Notes under the pieces: model-generated
Seen by the model: the letters and a program-made list of their open reading frames with translations, nothing else
Database searches by the model: none
Told to the model about the DNA's origin: nothing
Assembly: GCA_018292915.2 (NCBI GenBank)
Contig: JACVVK020000222.1
Span: 814,501 to 878,500, forward strand
Source: Batillaria attramentaria
Taxonomy: Eukaryota; Mollusca; Gastropoda; Batillariidae
Direction of reading: 5' to 3'
DNA: 64,000 bases
Program-made: the position numbers and the translations under genes
Part shown: piece by piece, positions 45,508 to 56,680 of the stretch
How positions within the stretch are numbered: the stretch's first letter is position 1
Layout: each line of letters opens with the position of its first letter

Positions 45508-46734
45508 TTATGGGCACAGTCTCTTGCACACGTACAGCCCACCAAACTCGAGGGCAGCGCTGCGAATTTCCACATGGTCAATGAGTGCATAATGAAGACC
45601 ATTGCGTTGGTAGGCGCTGACAACTGCCGCGGCATTGTAACTCTCCACACAGACAGGACGAAATCCATACTTCTCTGGGCCGAAAAGGCAGCTGCTGAAT
45701 GAGCTCAGAGGAGAGAATACTTTCAAGACCAGGCTATGCTCCAAACTTGTAATGTTCAAGTGAACAAAACCATCACATCCATTGTGTTTGAAGGAGAACA
45801 CACTGTTTGCTGGTGTAAAATTGAAGACTATGCCTTTAGCAGGGTTTCTGTACCCCACCAGGAAAGCTGTGACATTTGTTATGTGAAAATCCACAATGCC
45901 TCCAGACAAGGCCAAAGCAATGTTGCTAGTAGTGATGCCTTGTGCCCAGATCCAGCCGGGTGGAAAAGACTCTCCCCAGTTCTTTTCCATGTGCATGCGA
46001 GCGTTCTTCCCGACAATGGCCATTCCAGAATGGCGATCAAGGAACTTATACTCAGACACATGTGAGCGGAGACTGTAAACAAACCAGTGCAGTGGCAGAG
46101 GCAAGTCCTCCAACCACCCCTCAGGTCCTTCACCGTGCGGTCCCCATGGAACAGGGTTCGATCCTTTGACAACCAGCCTGATGTTTCCTACAGTTACCTC
46201 CACAGATGTCTTGTTGCCAGACACGATGTATGAACCATTGTTGCCGCTGTTTCCAAACTGAACAGCAAAATCGGCTGGTGATTCATCGTCTGGATTTTTA
46301 ACCACAGGTTTGCCCTTGACAGTGACTGAGAAGTCGGCCACATTGAAAAATCCATTGAAGGATTGAAGTTTGGGCCCCACAGCCTTCGACTGCAGCAAAA
46401 CAGTAGCCAGGACCAACGGCTCTTGCCTCTGTCTTGTCAGCTCTGGTCTAAGGCTCTCTGATTTTGACATACTCGTAGACTTGTAGCTGTTGAATGAGAC
46501 ATCTCCAGATCCGGTGGCTCTTGCGTGATCAGATGGCAGCACACGTCCAAACAGAAGTCCTAGACTCAGTTCTTGAGCGTCATCTATGATTCTCAAGTAC
46601 CAACCCTCAAAAAAGGGACCAGTCTTTGGATAAAGATGTGGATCAAACTGGTTACCATGGCAACTAGCTGCAAGGAGAATGCCTACCAACAGGCAAGTTG
46701 CCAAAGATGAGGATGAAATGAGCAGATCCATCAT
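45508..46734 (-). CDS. Secreted tocopherol-cyclase-like protein
   Basis: One uninterrupted coding exon of 409 codons including stop. The chosen start is the first of two ATGs (46734) following a splice acceptor ttgtttcag, so at least one 5' UTR intron is likely. Residues 1-25 form a signal peptide (hydrophobic TCLLVGILLAASC). Motifs: YPKTGPFFEGWYLRI near 35-50, PLPLHWFVYSL, and EKNWGESFPPGWIWAQG, which resemble the tocopherol cyclase family (plant VTE1 and many bacterial homologues). Five N-glycosylation sequons (NGS, NKT, NVT, NFT, NIT) fit secretion. Animals are not known to make tocopherol, so the plant reaction should not be assumed; only the fold family is claimed. The intron-free coding region and mainly plant and bacterial homologues leave old horizontal transfer open. 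A MITE begins nine bases past the stop. Confidence 0.72.
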   Translation of the reverse strand: MMDLLISSSSLATCLLVGILLAASCHGNQFDPHLYPKTGPFFEGWYLRIIDDAQELSLGLLFGRVLPSDHARATGSGDVSFNSYKSTSMSKSESLRPELTRQRQEPLVLATVLLQSKAVGPKLQSFNGFFNVADFSVTVKGKPVVKNPDDESPADFAVQFGNSGNNGSYIVSGNKTSVEVTVGNIRLVVKGSNPVPWGPHGEGPEGWLEDLPLPLHWFVYSLRSHVSEYKFLDRHSGMAIVGKNARMHMEKNWGESFPPGWIWAQGITTSNIALALSGGIVDFHITNVTAFLVGYRNPAKGIVFNFTPANSVFSFKHNGCDGFVHLNITSLEHSLVLKVFSPLSSFSSCLFGPEKYGFRPVCVESYNAAAVVSAYQRNGLHYALIDHVEIRSAALEFGGLYVCKRLCP

Positions 46735-47081
46735 ACTGGTTGCAGTTGACCTGAAACAATGAAAGTGAATGTATTTATTGCAGTTTACAGGTATTGAATA
46801 AATCAACATATGAGCAATCCTTACATGAATAAATATTACAGCAAATGCCAAACTGACGCTGACCAACATCATTATGTGTAAACTGACATCCCCCCCCCCC
46901 CAAAGAAACAAACAAACAAACAAACAAAAAAACAATAACAACAAAACCAACCAAAAACCACCACCACCAACATAAACTTCTTTTTTTTTTGTAATTGCAC
47001 TCCCTGTTACTTCACTTCACAATACTGCGCTGACTGCATTTTCATTCTCTGGTAAATCATTCTTGGACCCTTTAATTAGTA

Positions 47082-47273
47082 TCAATCTCCGATACTGCTG
47101 ATCATGCTCACTTTGCGTATGTCTACAGATTTGACAGGTCTAGTTTGATCAGCATCAGCTACGTGCACCACAACAGCAGCCAGCAACAGGATGAGGCTGA
47201 CAATTTTAAGTGTGGTAGCAATTCTGTGGTAGCACAATTCAAAGTGGTAATTTAAATGTAACAACACGTGCAT
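47082..47273 (-). CDS. Small ORF with signal-peptide-like segment (doubtful)
   Basis: A 63-codon ORF upstream of the tocopherol-cyclase-like gene on the same strand. It contains a strongly hydrophobic stretch (LKIVSLILLLAAVVVHVADA) and a good donor-like site (AAA|gtgagc) near its end. If spliced to the acceptor at about 46752 it would read out of frame with the downstream protein, so it may simply be part of a 5' UTR exon containing an upstream ORF. No homology recognised. Confidence 0.2.
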   Translation of the reverse strand: MHVLLHLNYHFELCYHRIATTLKIVSLILLLAAVVVHVADADQTRPVKSVDIRKVSMISSIGD

Positions 47274-48029
47274 CCATCAACAAGCCCACTGGACTGTACT
47301 CACTGGTTTAATCTTGTAACTGTAGCTGGCGTGGCCGGTTACACGATGGTCACGATATCGTATCATTTATACCTTGCACAAACATGTATAATTATGCAAT
47401 GTATATCAGCCTTGTGTGGGCTAGGTCTCTAGTGTCACTGTAATGTTAGTCTGTCACTCCGTGCAACCGAAATTAAACTGGGTCAAATATATCCTACTTA
47501 CACAAAGTACAGTAAACCAGCTTTTGTCAGGGACATATGTAACGTCCACGAGTCAGGATATACAGCAGAAAGCTTAGCATGTTAACATGACACTGGGGCA
47601 AGGTCGTCCTCTTCGACTTTTCCTTTGTCTGCAGGGTTCATGCACAACCACTGAGTTCAGGAAGTAAACTGTCAATGTCCTGCTGCTGCAGATACACAAA
47701 TCATAAATGTGTTACATGTGATAATGTTACTGCCATTATTGTGGGACAACTTCCACAGCAAACAAGGTCTACTGTCACTTAGAGATAACATCGTTTCTCT
47801 ACCAAAACATCGGCGCTCTGACAACTTCGTCTGCTTCTCCAGAAAATCAAGGGAGGTCAATCTAAATTTTAAGCGCGATTGGCTTACCCTGAATATATGT
47901 ATCCTGTATAGCGCTACGGATGAAAGTTCCACAAAATGATTGAAGCCCGGCCCTTGCTTTCATGACCTTTAGCGTCTTCCCTATGGGTTTTACATATATT
48001 TCCTTAGTTCCTCTGAAGTGCAAAACCGT

Positions 48030-49830
48030 CGAGAGTATCCTCTGAGACAGTCACAGTCACTGAGGAGAACTGGCCCCAAATGCACGGGTCACGTCGCGGC
48101 CGGCGGCGCGGCTGGCGTTGCGTCAGTCGGAAACTGAATCCGCCTCGCCGCGAGACCATGGGTCATTGTACTGACTCTAGTCGATAAAATTACGTCCCTG
48201 TCACTGAGTTAGGCTAGTCTTCACTCTTCAGTGGTGGCACCGGCATAGGTCTCAATGACCACAAACCTGTGCCGGTGTGTGTGTGCCAGTGTCAGTGTGT
48301 GTGCCGGCCGCGGTGTTTACTACATTGTAGTACAGCCGCCGGACCGCGACACCGGCCGCTGACAGAACTTGACTTGACTTGAACCGGCTGGCGGGCCGCC
48401 GGTCAGTATCTACCACAAATACTGATCAGTTTGTTTACTGACAACTATCACTGTACTGAAAACAAACCCGGCCCACTCGCTCAGTGCCTGACTGATGCCT
48501 TTGGGGGTTGTGAAGGATATGCGGGTCAGTTTGGTTCTACCCGGGCCCGGCTCTGCCGGTGCGGCCGGTGTTCCCTTCACTGACTGACTGAGTCTGCTGG
48601 AGGCTATTAACTTTATTCTTACTCAGTTTCTTTAGTAAAACTGAGAAAACTGAGTAGTCCGGGCAGTGAAATTTCACTGTCCGTCAGTTTAATTTCCGCC
48701 CGCCATCAGTTTCTGCCAGTAACGTACTAAGTAGTAAAGCCAAACGCAGTACTGACTGACACTGGGTTTGCCGGTCAGTCAGTTCATAGTCAGTTGTGCA
48801 TCCGTCCAAGCCGGCCGGTCTGCCGGCATCGGTATGTCCGGCTACTCAATAGTACTAGTAACTGAGACACTCAGTGACCACGTCAGTATACTAGTAAAGG
48901 CATAGGCAATATGTTGACCACTGAAATTTCATCGTTTAAATCACTGCAGTGAGTTGGGCAAACACATGCATTTCATCTCAGTTTTTGTGTCATGGGCTTT
49001 CACGCCTCCGTCCGCCGGCCTAATTATTCTCACTCGTGCAGACTGACTCCGGTAGACTGACTCGGAACTGCACCACCGGACTGATAGCCTGGCCTGACTG
49101 ACTCCCGTCAATGAGTGCCGGGCCGTGACAATCTCAGCCGCGACCAGACGCCTTTCCGTCTGCCAGTGGTCAGTTGTCAGTGTCCGGCGGGCGGCTCTGA
49201 GACCGAGCGGCACTGATACCTCAGTTTTATTCAGTTCTCAGTTACGGAATTTTGCAAGAACGTATAGTCTAGTTTCTGAAATCATTGATCAAACAAACAC
49301 GGCATTTTTATCGGCACAGATGACTAGTCAGTATTCAGCGGCGGCAGTGCCAGCGCACGTGCGCGGTCACGGTGTGCGAAAGTGAGTGAGTCGTTGTCGC
49401 GGTTCGCCGGCGGCCGCGGCATTGCGGTGTGTGATCACTGATCAGTTCGACATGTATGCAGTGAACAGTTTTCCCGCCACCTGTCCGGGCTCACCCTCCC
49501 GCGTCAGTCAGTGCTCAGACACATCGCGACACTGACTGACGGTGAGTTTCAAGTTTGACTCGAAATTTCAAGTTTTAAAATCCGTGCAGACCGCGGGCTG
49601 AGACCGATACACAACAAGTGGTTTCAAGTTCAGTCTTTCAGTCAGTTACCGGTGATCATTTCAGTTCTGGGCCGGCCGTCAGACGGTATGCTCCAGCCTG
49701 GACGCTGTCCAACTTGAGGGTTCAACGTTTACTGAACGGCCATGGGCGGCACTGACATCCACAGACGGCACAACTGAGCTCCAGCAGATTGTCAGTGTGT
49801 GTGACCGCCAAACTCAACAAGCTGGTAAGT
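48030..49830. promoter_or_regulatory. GC-rich, CCGG-dense block (CpG-island-like)
   Basis: Rich in CCGG, GCCGG and CGCG words unlike the AT-rich flanks, also full of short CAGT/ACTG/GACTGACT words. It ends in a donor-like site aagctg|gtaagt (exon end 49824). It could be a promoter for a + strand transcript, or for the minus-strand gene at 45508-46734. No TATA box seen. Confidence 0.4.
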
Positions 49831-50046
49831 GAAACACTGCATGTAGGATCATAATTGTTGTTTATATCTATTTCCTTTCTTTTTTTTTCTTCTTTTTTTT
49901 GGTTTAGTTTCTGGAGAACACCGGCACAGAGAGCATGGAAGCTTTCTAAATTTATTCAGTATTTATACTTACTAGTGACAATGAAAATTCCCACATACTG
50001 TGCACAGTTTGGGTTTCCTTTGTTCATTGGGTCACTGTTTTTACAG

Positions 50047-50223
50047 ATGATGGGTAATAAGGAAGTTCTGCATCAGCAACAATGACTCGACATCTACAAA
50101 TTGTCAGCAACAACAGCATCTTCTGTATTATCATCAGCAGTGCCAGCGACCAAAGGGACTAACTCCAGGCAACTAATTTCAAGCAAGTACAGTTATGGTG
50201 TGAGTGAAAGCCCCCTCAAAGGG
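50047..50223 (+). ncRNA. Candidate non-coding exon
   Basis: Bounded by acceptor ttgtttttacag-like sequence (ctgtttttacag) and donor aaaggg|gtaagt. It would pair with a donor at 49825. It has stops in all frames except for a 13-codon ORF at its start, so it fits a 5' UTR or long non-coding RNA. No homology. Confidence 0.25.
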
Positions 50224-50269
50224 GTAAGTACAGTTTCGCTTGTTTGAGTTTTCTCAGTGTTATTATTGC

Positions 50270-50420
50270 TAATAAGAATAATAGCTTAAACAGGCGCTTT
50301 ACCCGTCTGCGTGGCTCTGACAGCCACACAGTGAACCCAGCATGTATGCTCACATGCATTATGCGCATTCCTCACTCACCAAACATCAACACATTTCAAT
50401 TACATACTATGAAGCGTCAG
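50270..50420 (-). mobile_element. SINE-B 3'-part fragment
   Basis: Similar to 25795-25920: aggcgctttaccc, gaacccagcatgtatgctca, then caacacatttcaattaca. The tRNA-like head is missing. Confidence 0.5.
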
Positions 50421-52217
50421 CAGTTTTTGCAACTGAACATTGCCCTTGGAGTGGGGGGGGGGGGGGGGTGTGGAGGGAAAGACTCACAACAATTAGTCCA
50501 ACGCCAAATAAACATTGCCACATACTCAGTGTTCGCTGTGAGTCGAAAATGCAAGGGTCCTTTGGACCTAGCTCTCTCCATACTTTTTAGGGTCATTTTG
50601 TACATTTTTCAGAGTCCAGTCTTTTGGTATAAAAAGTCTGAAGGTCAAAACCATCATTTGAATTGTAGCGTGTTACCCATAGCAAACTGGCAAGGCGAGG
50701 AACCTCCACGCTTACCAAATTGAGCTTTATGATTGGACAGAAAGTGTTCCCGAATGCTGATATGCTGGTTTCAAATTTGAGATCTAAGAGTTTTGTGTGC
50801 ACAAATTTGCACAGCTGTGCCTGATCGGGTACATGCGTACTGTACATGTGAAGGGGATAAATCCTGTGCCCCAAGCAGTACTCACAACCTCATGGGATCA
50901 GCTTCAGTCATCAAGGGTTTATTTTGATGTACATAATTATAAGAAAGACAAAAAGCAGACTCCACAATTTGATAACTGCTCATTGCCAAAGCCACCAACT
51001 TGACCAGTTGTAACTGACTTCTGCCAGGATGGCTAGTTTGGCTTTATACGCTGTGAGGGTGATTTCAGAGACATTGGTCATCGAAAAGGTCTGCACAACT
51101 TTTGGTGCTTAATTCGGACCCACACCCGAACATTTCTGCTTTTCATTCCACTGGCAGCCTGCTGTTGTTCAAAATAGAATTGATTTATTTTGTGTGGGTG
51201 GCTGTCTGGTTGGGGTGCAAATTTGGTACAAATGCGTACAAGTGCACAGTAGGGCCAGCCCTGAAAGTGGTGAATATTTTACTTGCCATGTTGGGTGGAG
51301 GAAAATGCTGACGAGGAAAATCAAAAACTTACTCGCCAGGTGTGTGCGGTAAAACAAAGTCGACTTTTCAGTGCCATAGCAGATTGGCCAGATATTGTTC
51401 TCCCGGAAGATAGACCGGGAGTAAGACTGCTGATCTGCTTTTAAAAACTCCTGCTGACTCTAACATACATGTACAGACTTCAACATAAGTCAAGGACCAC
51501 CTTGACAGACAGGTCTAATTTTTAAGAATTCACAAAAAAATAGAGATCAAGGAATCTTTCAAAATTTTTTGCTTTGAAAGTGTTGAAGGGTTAACAATGC
51601 ATCCTGCAAAGCTTGCTGAAGCTGAAACACCACCATGTGCTGCACGGACATCTTCCAGGAATTTTAGCCAAATTTGCAAGTGGTCCTTGACGTATGTTGC
51701 AGTCTGTATTACTATTATGACACAACATTACCAGTGGATTTTGAATGTGAGTTGTTTTCCGCAGTCTGTGATGGTATGGTGCAGAAACACTCAACACACG
51801 TGTCTGTGAATTTCATGAATTAAAGAATGCAGGAATTCTTTTTTGTTGACTTGTAACTACAGTGTACTGACCTAATTTTGAAGTTTGGCTAATAACTTTC
51901 CTACTTTAGCTAGTAAACATTCTGAGTCACTTACCAAAGGCTAGTATGAAAAGAATCAGACTTTTGGGGCTGAAGGCCAGACATACACTGGAAACAAGCC
52001 AGAATATGGATTTTGAATTGAGGTTGTTAGGAAACAGTCCCATTCAAATTCTTACCACCAGGGGATTAAACCAAGCTATCAGGCATCATGGTCACCCCTC
52101 AAAATGCTTCAATCTAGAAACAGAAATTGCCATGCACAGACCATTCAAAGGCTCCTTTCCACTCAGGCCTCACTGGTGTAATGCTTGTCTTATTTCTGTT
52201 TAGTCCTTTCCTGTTGC

Positions 52218-52391
52218 TGGGGAGCCGGGGTGGTCGAATGGTAGAGCGTTGGACTTCTAATGCTCGAGTCGTGAGTTCGATCCCGACCCGGCTGGGGCCA
52301 AATATTTGTGCTGGCTTTTTCATCGTTGCCCCGTCTTTGATATCACCCTATGTGGTGGAAAAGGACGTTAAACTCCCAAACACCCACCCAC
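52218..52391 (+). mobile_element. SINE-A with 13-bp duplication
   Basis: Full plus-strand copy with perfect flanks CCTTTCCTGTTGC at 52205-52217 and 52392-52404. The head contains gagcgttggacttctaatgc and B box gttcgatccc. Confidence 0.92.
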
Positions 52392-53003
52392 CCTTTCCTG
52401 TTGCATGGCAGATGGGACTTATAGCGAAAGGGGGTGGGGGGAGGGGTTCAGCTGAGACACCTTGGAAACTGAATAGTCCCACACCATACTGTCTCTTGGG
52501 ATCCTCTCCTTCTTGAATCCACCAAACGTGGGCAAGTCTAGTCTGCCCATCTGTAATCTTGTTGCTGTACTTCGAATACTTTCATAGTTATAATACATTC
52601 CCATCAGTGGAGGTTTCCAAACCCGCAGCTGTGGTGTGGATTGATCTGTTGTATAGTTTAATTGTGTATGAACTCCATTCCTTCAAGCATATGTGTAGAT
52701 GACATTGATTTTTAACAGTGTGATCATAGCCTGAAAATGAAATATATACATACACTGGATGATGAACAATACTAGCCACCATTGTTCATGTTCTGCAAGA
52801 ACTAGTGCCAGCATTAAACTGATTACTGCTCGGAAGCTGGGCAAGCTGCACTAGATTGCACAGCAGGATATACTGACAGGCTAGAGACCTGACATGACTT
52901 TGGTATGTACAGTACCTAGATTGCCACTGCCAGTCACTATTGCATTCACTCTGCTCCCCCACTCACGCACACTCAATACGCACACTCAGTACGCACACAC
53001 CAA

Positions 53004-53035
<32 letters not shown>

Positions 53036-55492
53036 GAACTCTTTACTCAGAAGAGCGGCAAAGCAAATAGGATCCAACAATAACAACGGACCAGGAATTT
53101 CAAAAAGCAGGTATTCTTTGTCTAAATCATCAGTTACACTTCAACAAGGCAACATTTATGTTTAAAATATGGAATCACAAAGCGCCTGAGTATATGTCTC
53201 ACTTTTTCTGTCACTCGGAATCTAGCTTTGGAAACAAACTGTATCTTATCCCAAAACTGAGAATCGACATTTATAAGACTAGCAAACTGGTTTCCCAAGT
53301 TGATACGCTTGTTGTTATAAGATAGGAAATGGTGTTTAAGACCCAAGTCTGTGTATAAGACCCAAGTCTGCGTATAGTCATACAAAGCAAGGAAGAAGAG
53401 CAACCTTTATGACAATATGTATACATGTGCATACAAATCAAAGTAGCTCAGTAGGACAGTCTTAATGTGCTGTCATAGTCATACATTATTTATCTCAAAG
53501 AGCTGTGAAAAACAGTTCTGAATTTTGACGTGATAGCAATCTTGTTTGTTTAGGATTTTTTATGTAAAAACTTAGCGATATCCTTGGACATTGTCTCCCC
53601 CCATGTTAAATTGGTAAACTTAAAAAGTTGTTTTTTTTAATACTGTTTGATATGTTGACTTCCTAATGTTGTAATAGAGACATTGCTTGTTGTGTTTAGT
53701 TTTACAGTGGGAATTACGAGACAACTGTCTTGAGGACTTCGTACATTAGTGTGTTGTTTTTTTCCCCCTCAAATGCAATAGCCATAGCTGCTTTTTTCAG
53801 CCAAATACAGGTTTAGGCATTCAGTAATGATGCCAATGAAGAGGGCTTGCAATTTGCATATCATATTAAAAAACAAACTGACATTGTACGAATTATTGTG
53901 CCCAATGTATGCAAATGCACACATGTTCATGTTGTCAGTTGTCAGTGCGAAGCACATGACCATTCTGTCTGTTTGGGAAGATGCACCGATTTGATACATC
54001 TTTGTTGCCAGGAGATAGTCAGCATGGTAGCCATCATTGCTGTCTTCAAACTGTTCTAAAGAAAACTGTTCTTTTTTTTTTTTTTGGCGGGGGGGGGGGG
54101 GGGGGGGGCATTGTTTTTTTCTTTTTTTTAATTGTACCCATCATGTGCTGACTGATGTGTTTGGGGATCAGCTGTTATTGCCAGGCGCATGAATGTTCCA
54201 TATTTCTGTGTGTGGAGATGTTATTATTAGCTACATTGATAATGCCAATAAGTCCAATAAGTATAATCCAGCCCCCCCCCCCCCCCCCCCCCCCCCCCAA
54301 AAAAAGGGCTCTGCCAAAGCCGTGACCCCACGGCCTCCAGCTCAAACTGGAAGTCCTGTAATTTAGACATTATGTTGATAGCCGTGGCTGCTTTCATTGA
54401 ACCTAGTTATTGAAACTAATCATTGTTGGTCTTATGTGGGATGCATGAACACTCCCAGGGTCATCCCCTATGGCCGTTTTCGATTGCTTCGCCATGTAGG
54501 AGACACACTTTGGCTTTGGAGGACTTTAAATGTCTATCGCCAGAGAGTGACGTATGTTGTGCTAGAAGCTGAAGATAATCCCCACATAATGATAATAACA
54601 TTTTGCTGTAGCCTGACTGTTTTGGTCAGTCAACAAGTCAAGTCACCTTGGAGCGAGGTGGCTTATTTAAGTTACTAGAACATGTGAAACATACTATTTG
54701 CAGAGATCTTGTTATTGAAGTGTGTAACTTAATCAAGTACTTGGTGGGTACTCTTGCCTGTAAGGAGATTATTGTTGAAAATGAACTTGCAGTTATTCAT
54801 GTGTCTGGTACTCAGTCTGTTTTGTTCAAAATGTTGAAGCAAATCATGTTTGAGATACTGTTGACTAGTGACTAATGTTCATGTTTATCATAGTGGTAAA
54901 GTATTCAACCACCACTTCAGTTGCCAACACCACCATTCACCAGGTATCTTATGTACATACTTGAGATTTATTTGATCTACTTCAAATTATCCCATCCATG
55001 AGAAATTCAGATTGCTTTTGTGTCAGTTAGTTGAAATTCTTTACTCTTAGCTTCTGCTTCCAGAAGCTCTTCTTCCTGAAAAGATTCCAGAGTAGGATCA
55101 TGCATCTAGGACATCTACTTTCATTCAAGTCACCCCGTCCATTTTTCCTGTATAAAGAAGTTAACACACTGTCTGGTTCAGAGTTTGGCTTAATTCTACT
55201 TCAACACATCCAGTATTCCTGCATGTAGAGTATTCATCTCATTCCTTAATTTTTGGCCCCATGGGCTCGCCTTCTCGCGGCGGGGCTGAGTTCGCTAAGC
55301 TTGCCCACCCCTTTTTCTCTTTCCTTGGCCTTATTTCTGCCTTCCTTGGTCCATTCACCTGTCTTTTGCTCCCTTAAACTCTAAACTTTTTCAAGAATGT
55401 TTTAAGTTCTTTTTTTAATAGCTGTTTTAATAGGTATGTTTGCATGTGTTTGTATTAGCAGCAGGTCATCCCATATAAATGCAGCGTATACC

Positions 55493-55655
55493 ATGGTATT
55501 TTAGACTTTGGGGCTATTTGTACGGTGTGTATTTGTGTTGAGGACAGGTCATTTTAGGTTTGAAGCCAATGCAGTGGTATTTTAGACTTTGGGGCTATTT
55601 GTACGGTGTGTATTTGTGTTGAGGACAGGTCATTTTAGGTTTGAAGCCAATGCAG
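55493..55655. repeat. Two-copy tandem repeat, about 79-bp unit
   Basis: The unit tggtattttagactttgggg... ending in ttgaagccaatgcag occurs twice. Part of it (gtgtatttgtgttgagga) returns at 59333 and 61570 in the higher-order repeat. Confidence 0.9.
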
Positions 55656-55929
55656 TGGCATCTGAGATTGTTGGGGTAAGGAGTGGTGATCGAGAATAGC
55701 CTTGAGGGCAGGAAATCCCAGAGTGCCATGCCGCCATTTAAGTATCTGTGATTGCTGGGGAGAGAAGGGTGCACCTATGTTGTGTTACTGTGTTGAATGC
55801 AACATCCCATGATCGGCAGCATATGCCATGTCATTATCTGAGATTGTTTGAGATGGGGCCTAGGGTGCAATACGTACTTGCGCTCAGCCGGGGTAGGCCA
55901 TCCCAAGTCAGAAACCTGTGCTATGGTAT

Positions 55930-56067
55930 CTAATTAGTAGTTAAGTTTTTGGGTGGAACATGTGCATAATAGCTGGCACTACATTTTGCTCCTGAGAATA
56001 CATTTAGCCGTAATTTGCATCAAGCTAAACACATACACAGTAGTTGAAATCACATTTTGCTTCTGAG

Positions 56068-56135
<68 letters not shown>

Positions 56136-56680
56136 AAAAAGCTGAAATTTGCATGTAGCTTCTGAAAGCCATACACAACAGTTGGCATTACCTTTAGCTT
56201 CTAAGAGCAAGCCGGTATTACTGAGAACACATGCATAGAAAATGACACTGAGTGTAGTTTTGGAGAAAGTTTTTGCTGCTGAGAACACATACAAAATAGT
56301 TGACATTGCATTTAGCTTCTGAGAACATAGATACATAGCAGACATCGCATTTAGCATCTAACTGAGAACACATGCATAAAAGATGTCATATTACATGTGC
56401 TTTTGGAGAACATATTCTGCTTCTGAGGACGTGTGTACATAAAAGTTCACATTGCATGTAAGTTTAGAGTATGCATACATAATAGCTGACCTTGCATTTA
56501 GCTTCTGAAAATACTAATTATGAACGTTGCTTTTATCCGCTCAGAAAAAAACAGTAGACATTGCATTTAGCATCGGAGAATACGTCTCAGAATACTGAGA
56601 ACACATACATACATGTATTAGCTTACACTGCATTTAGTTTTGCAGAATACAAGTAATAATTGACATTGCATTTAAGTTGT
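55930..56680. repeat. Old loose satellite array, about 45-60 bp units
   Basis: Diverged repeats of acattgcatttagcttctga followed by gaacacatacataatagt. No long ORF. The same old unit appears at 60190-60255 and 63440-64000, on both outer sides of the hairpin satellite. Confidence 0.85.
56069..56133. repeat. (CA)n inside the old satellite array
   Basis: Grew within an otherwise recognisable unit (gagaacacac...acataaaa). Confidence 0.96.

Larger units (their letters stand above)
50224..55430. other. Intergenic or intronic region without recognised gene
   Basis: Contains a SINE-B fragment, SINE-A (52218-52391), (CT)n at about 53007-53031, and long G and C runs at 50450-50468, 54088-54108 and 54273-54298. 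Nothing else supported. Confidence 0.5.

Noticed and set aside
53134..53403. 89-codon minus-strand ORF ending FKHKCCLVEV
   Set aside because: No family recognised, no splice support, ordinary composition; perhaps a decayed repeat.
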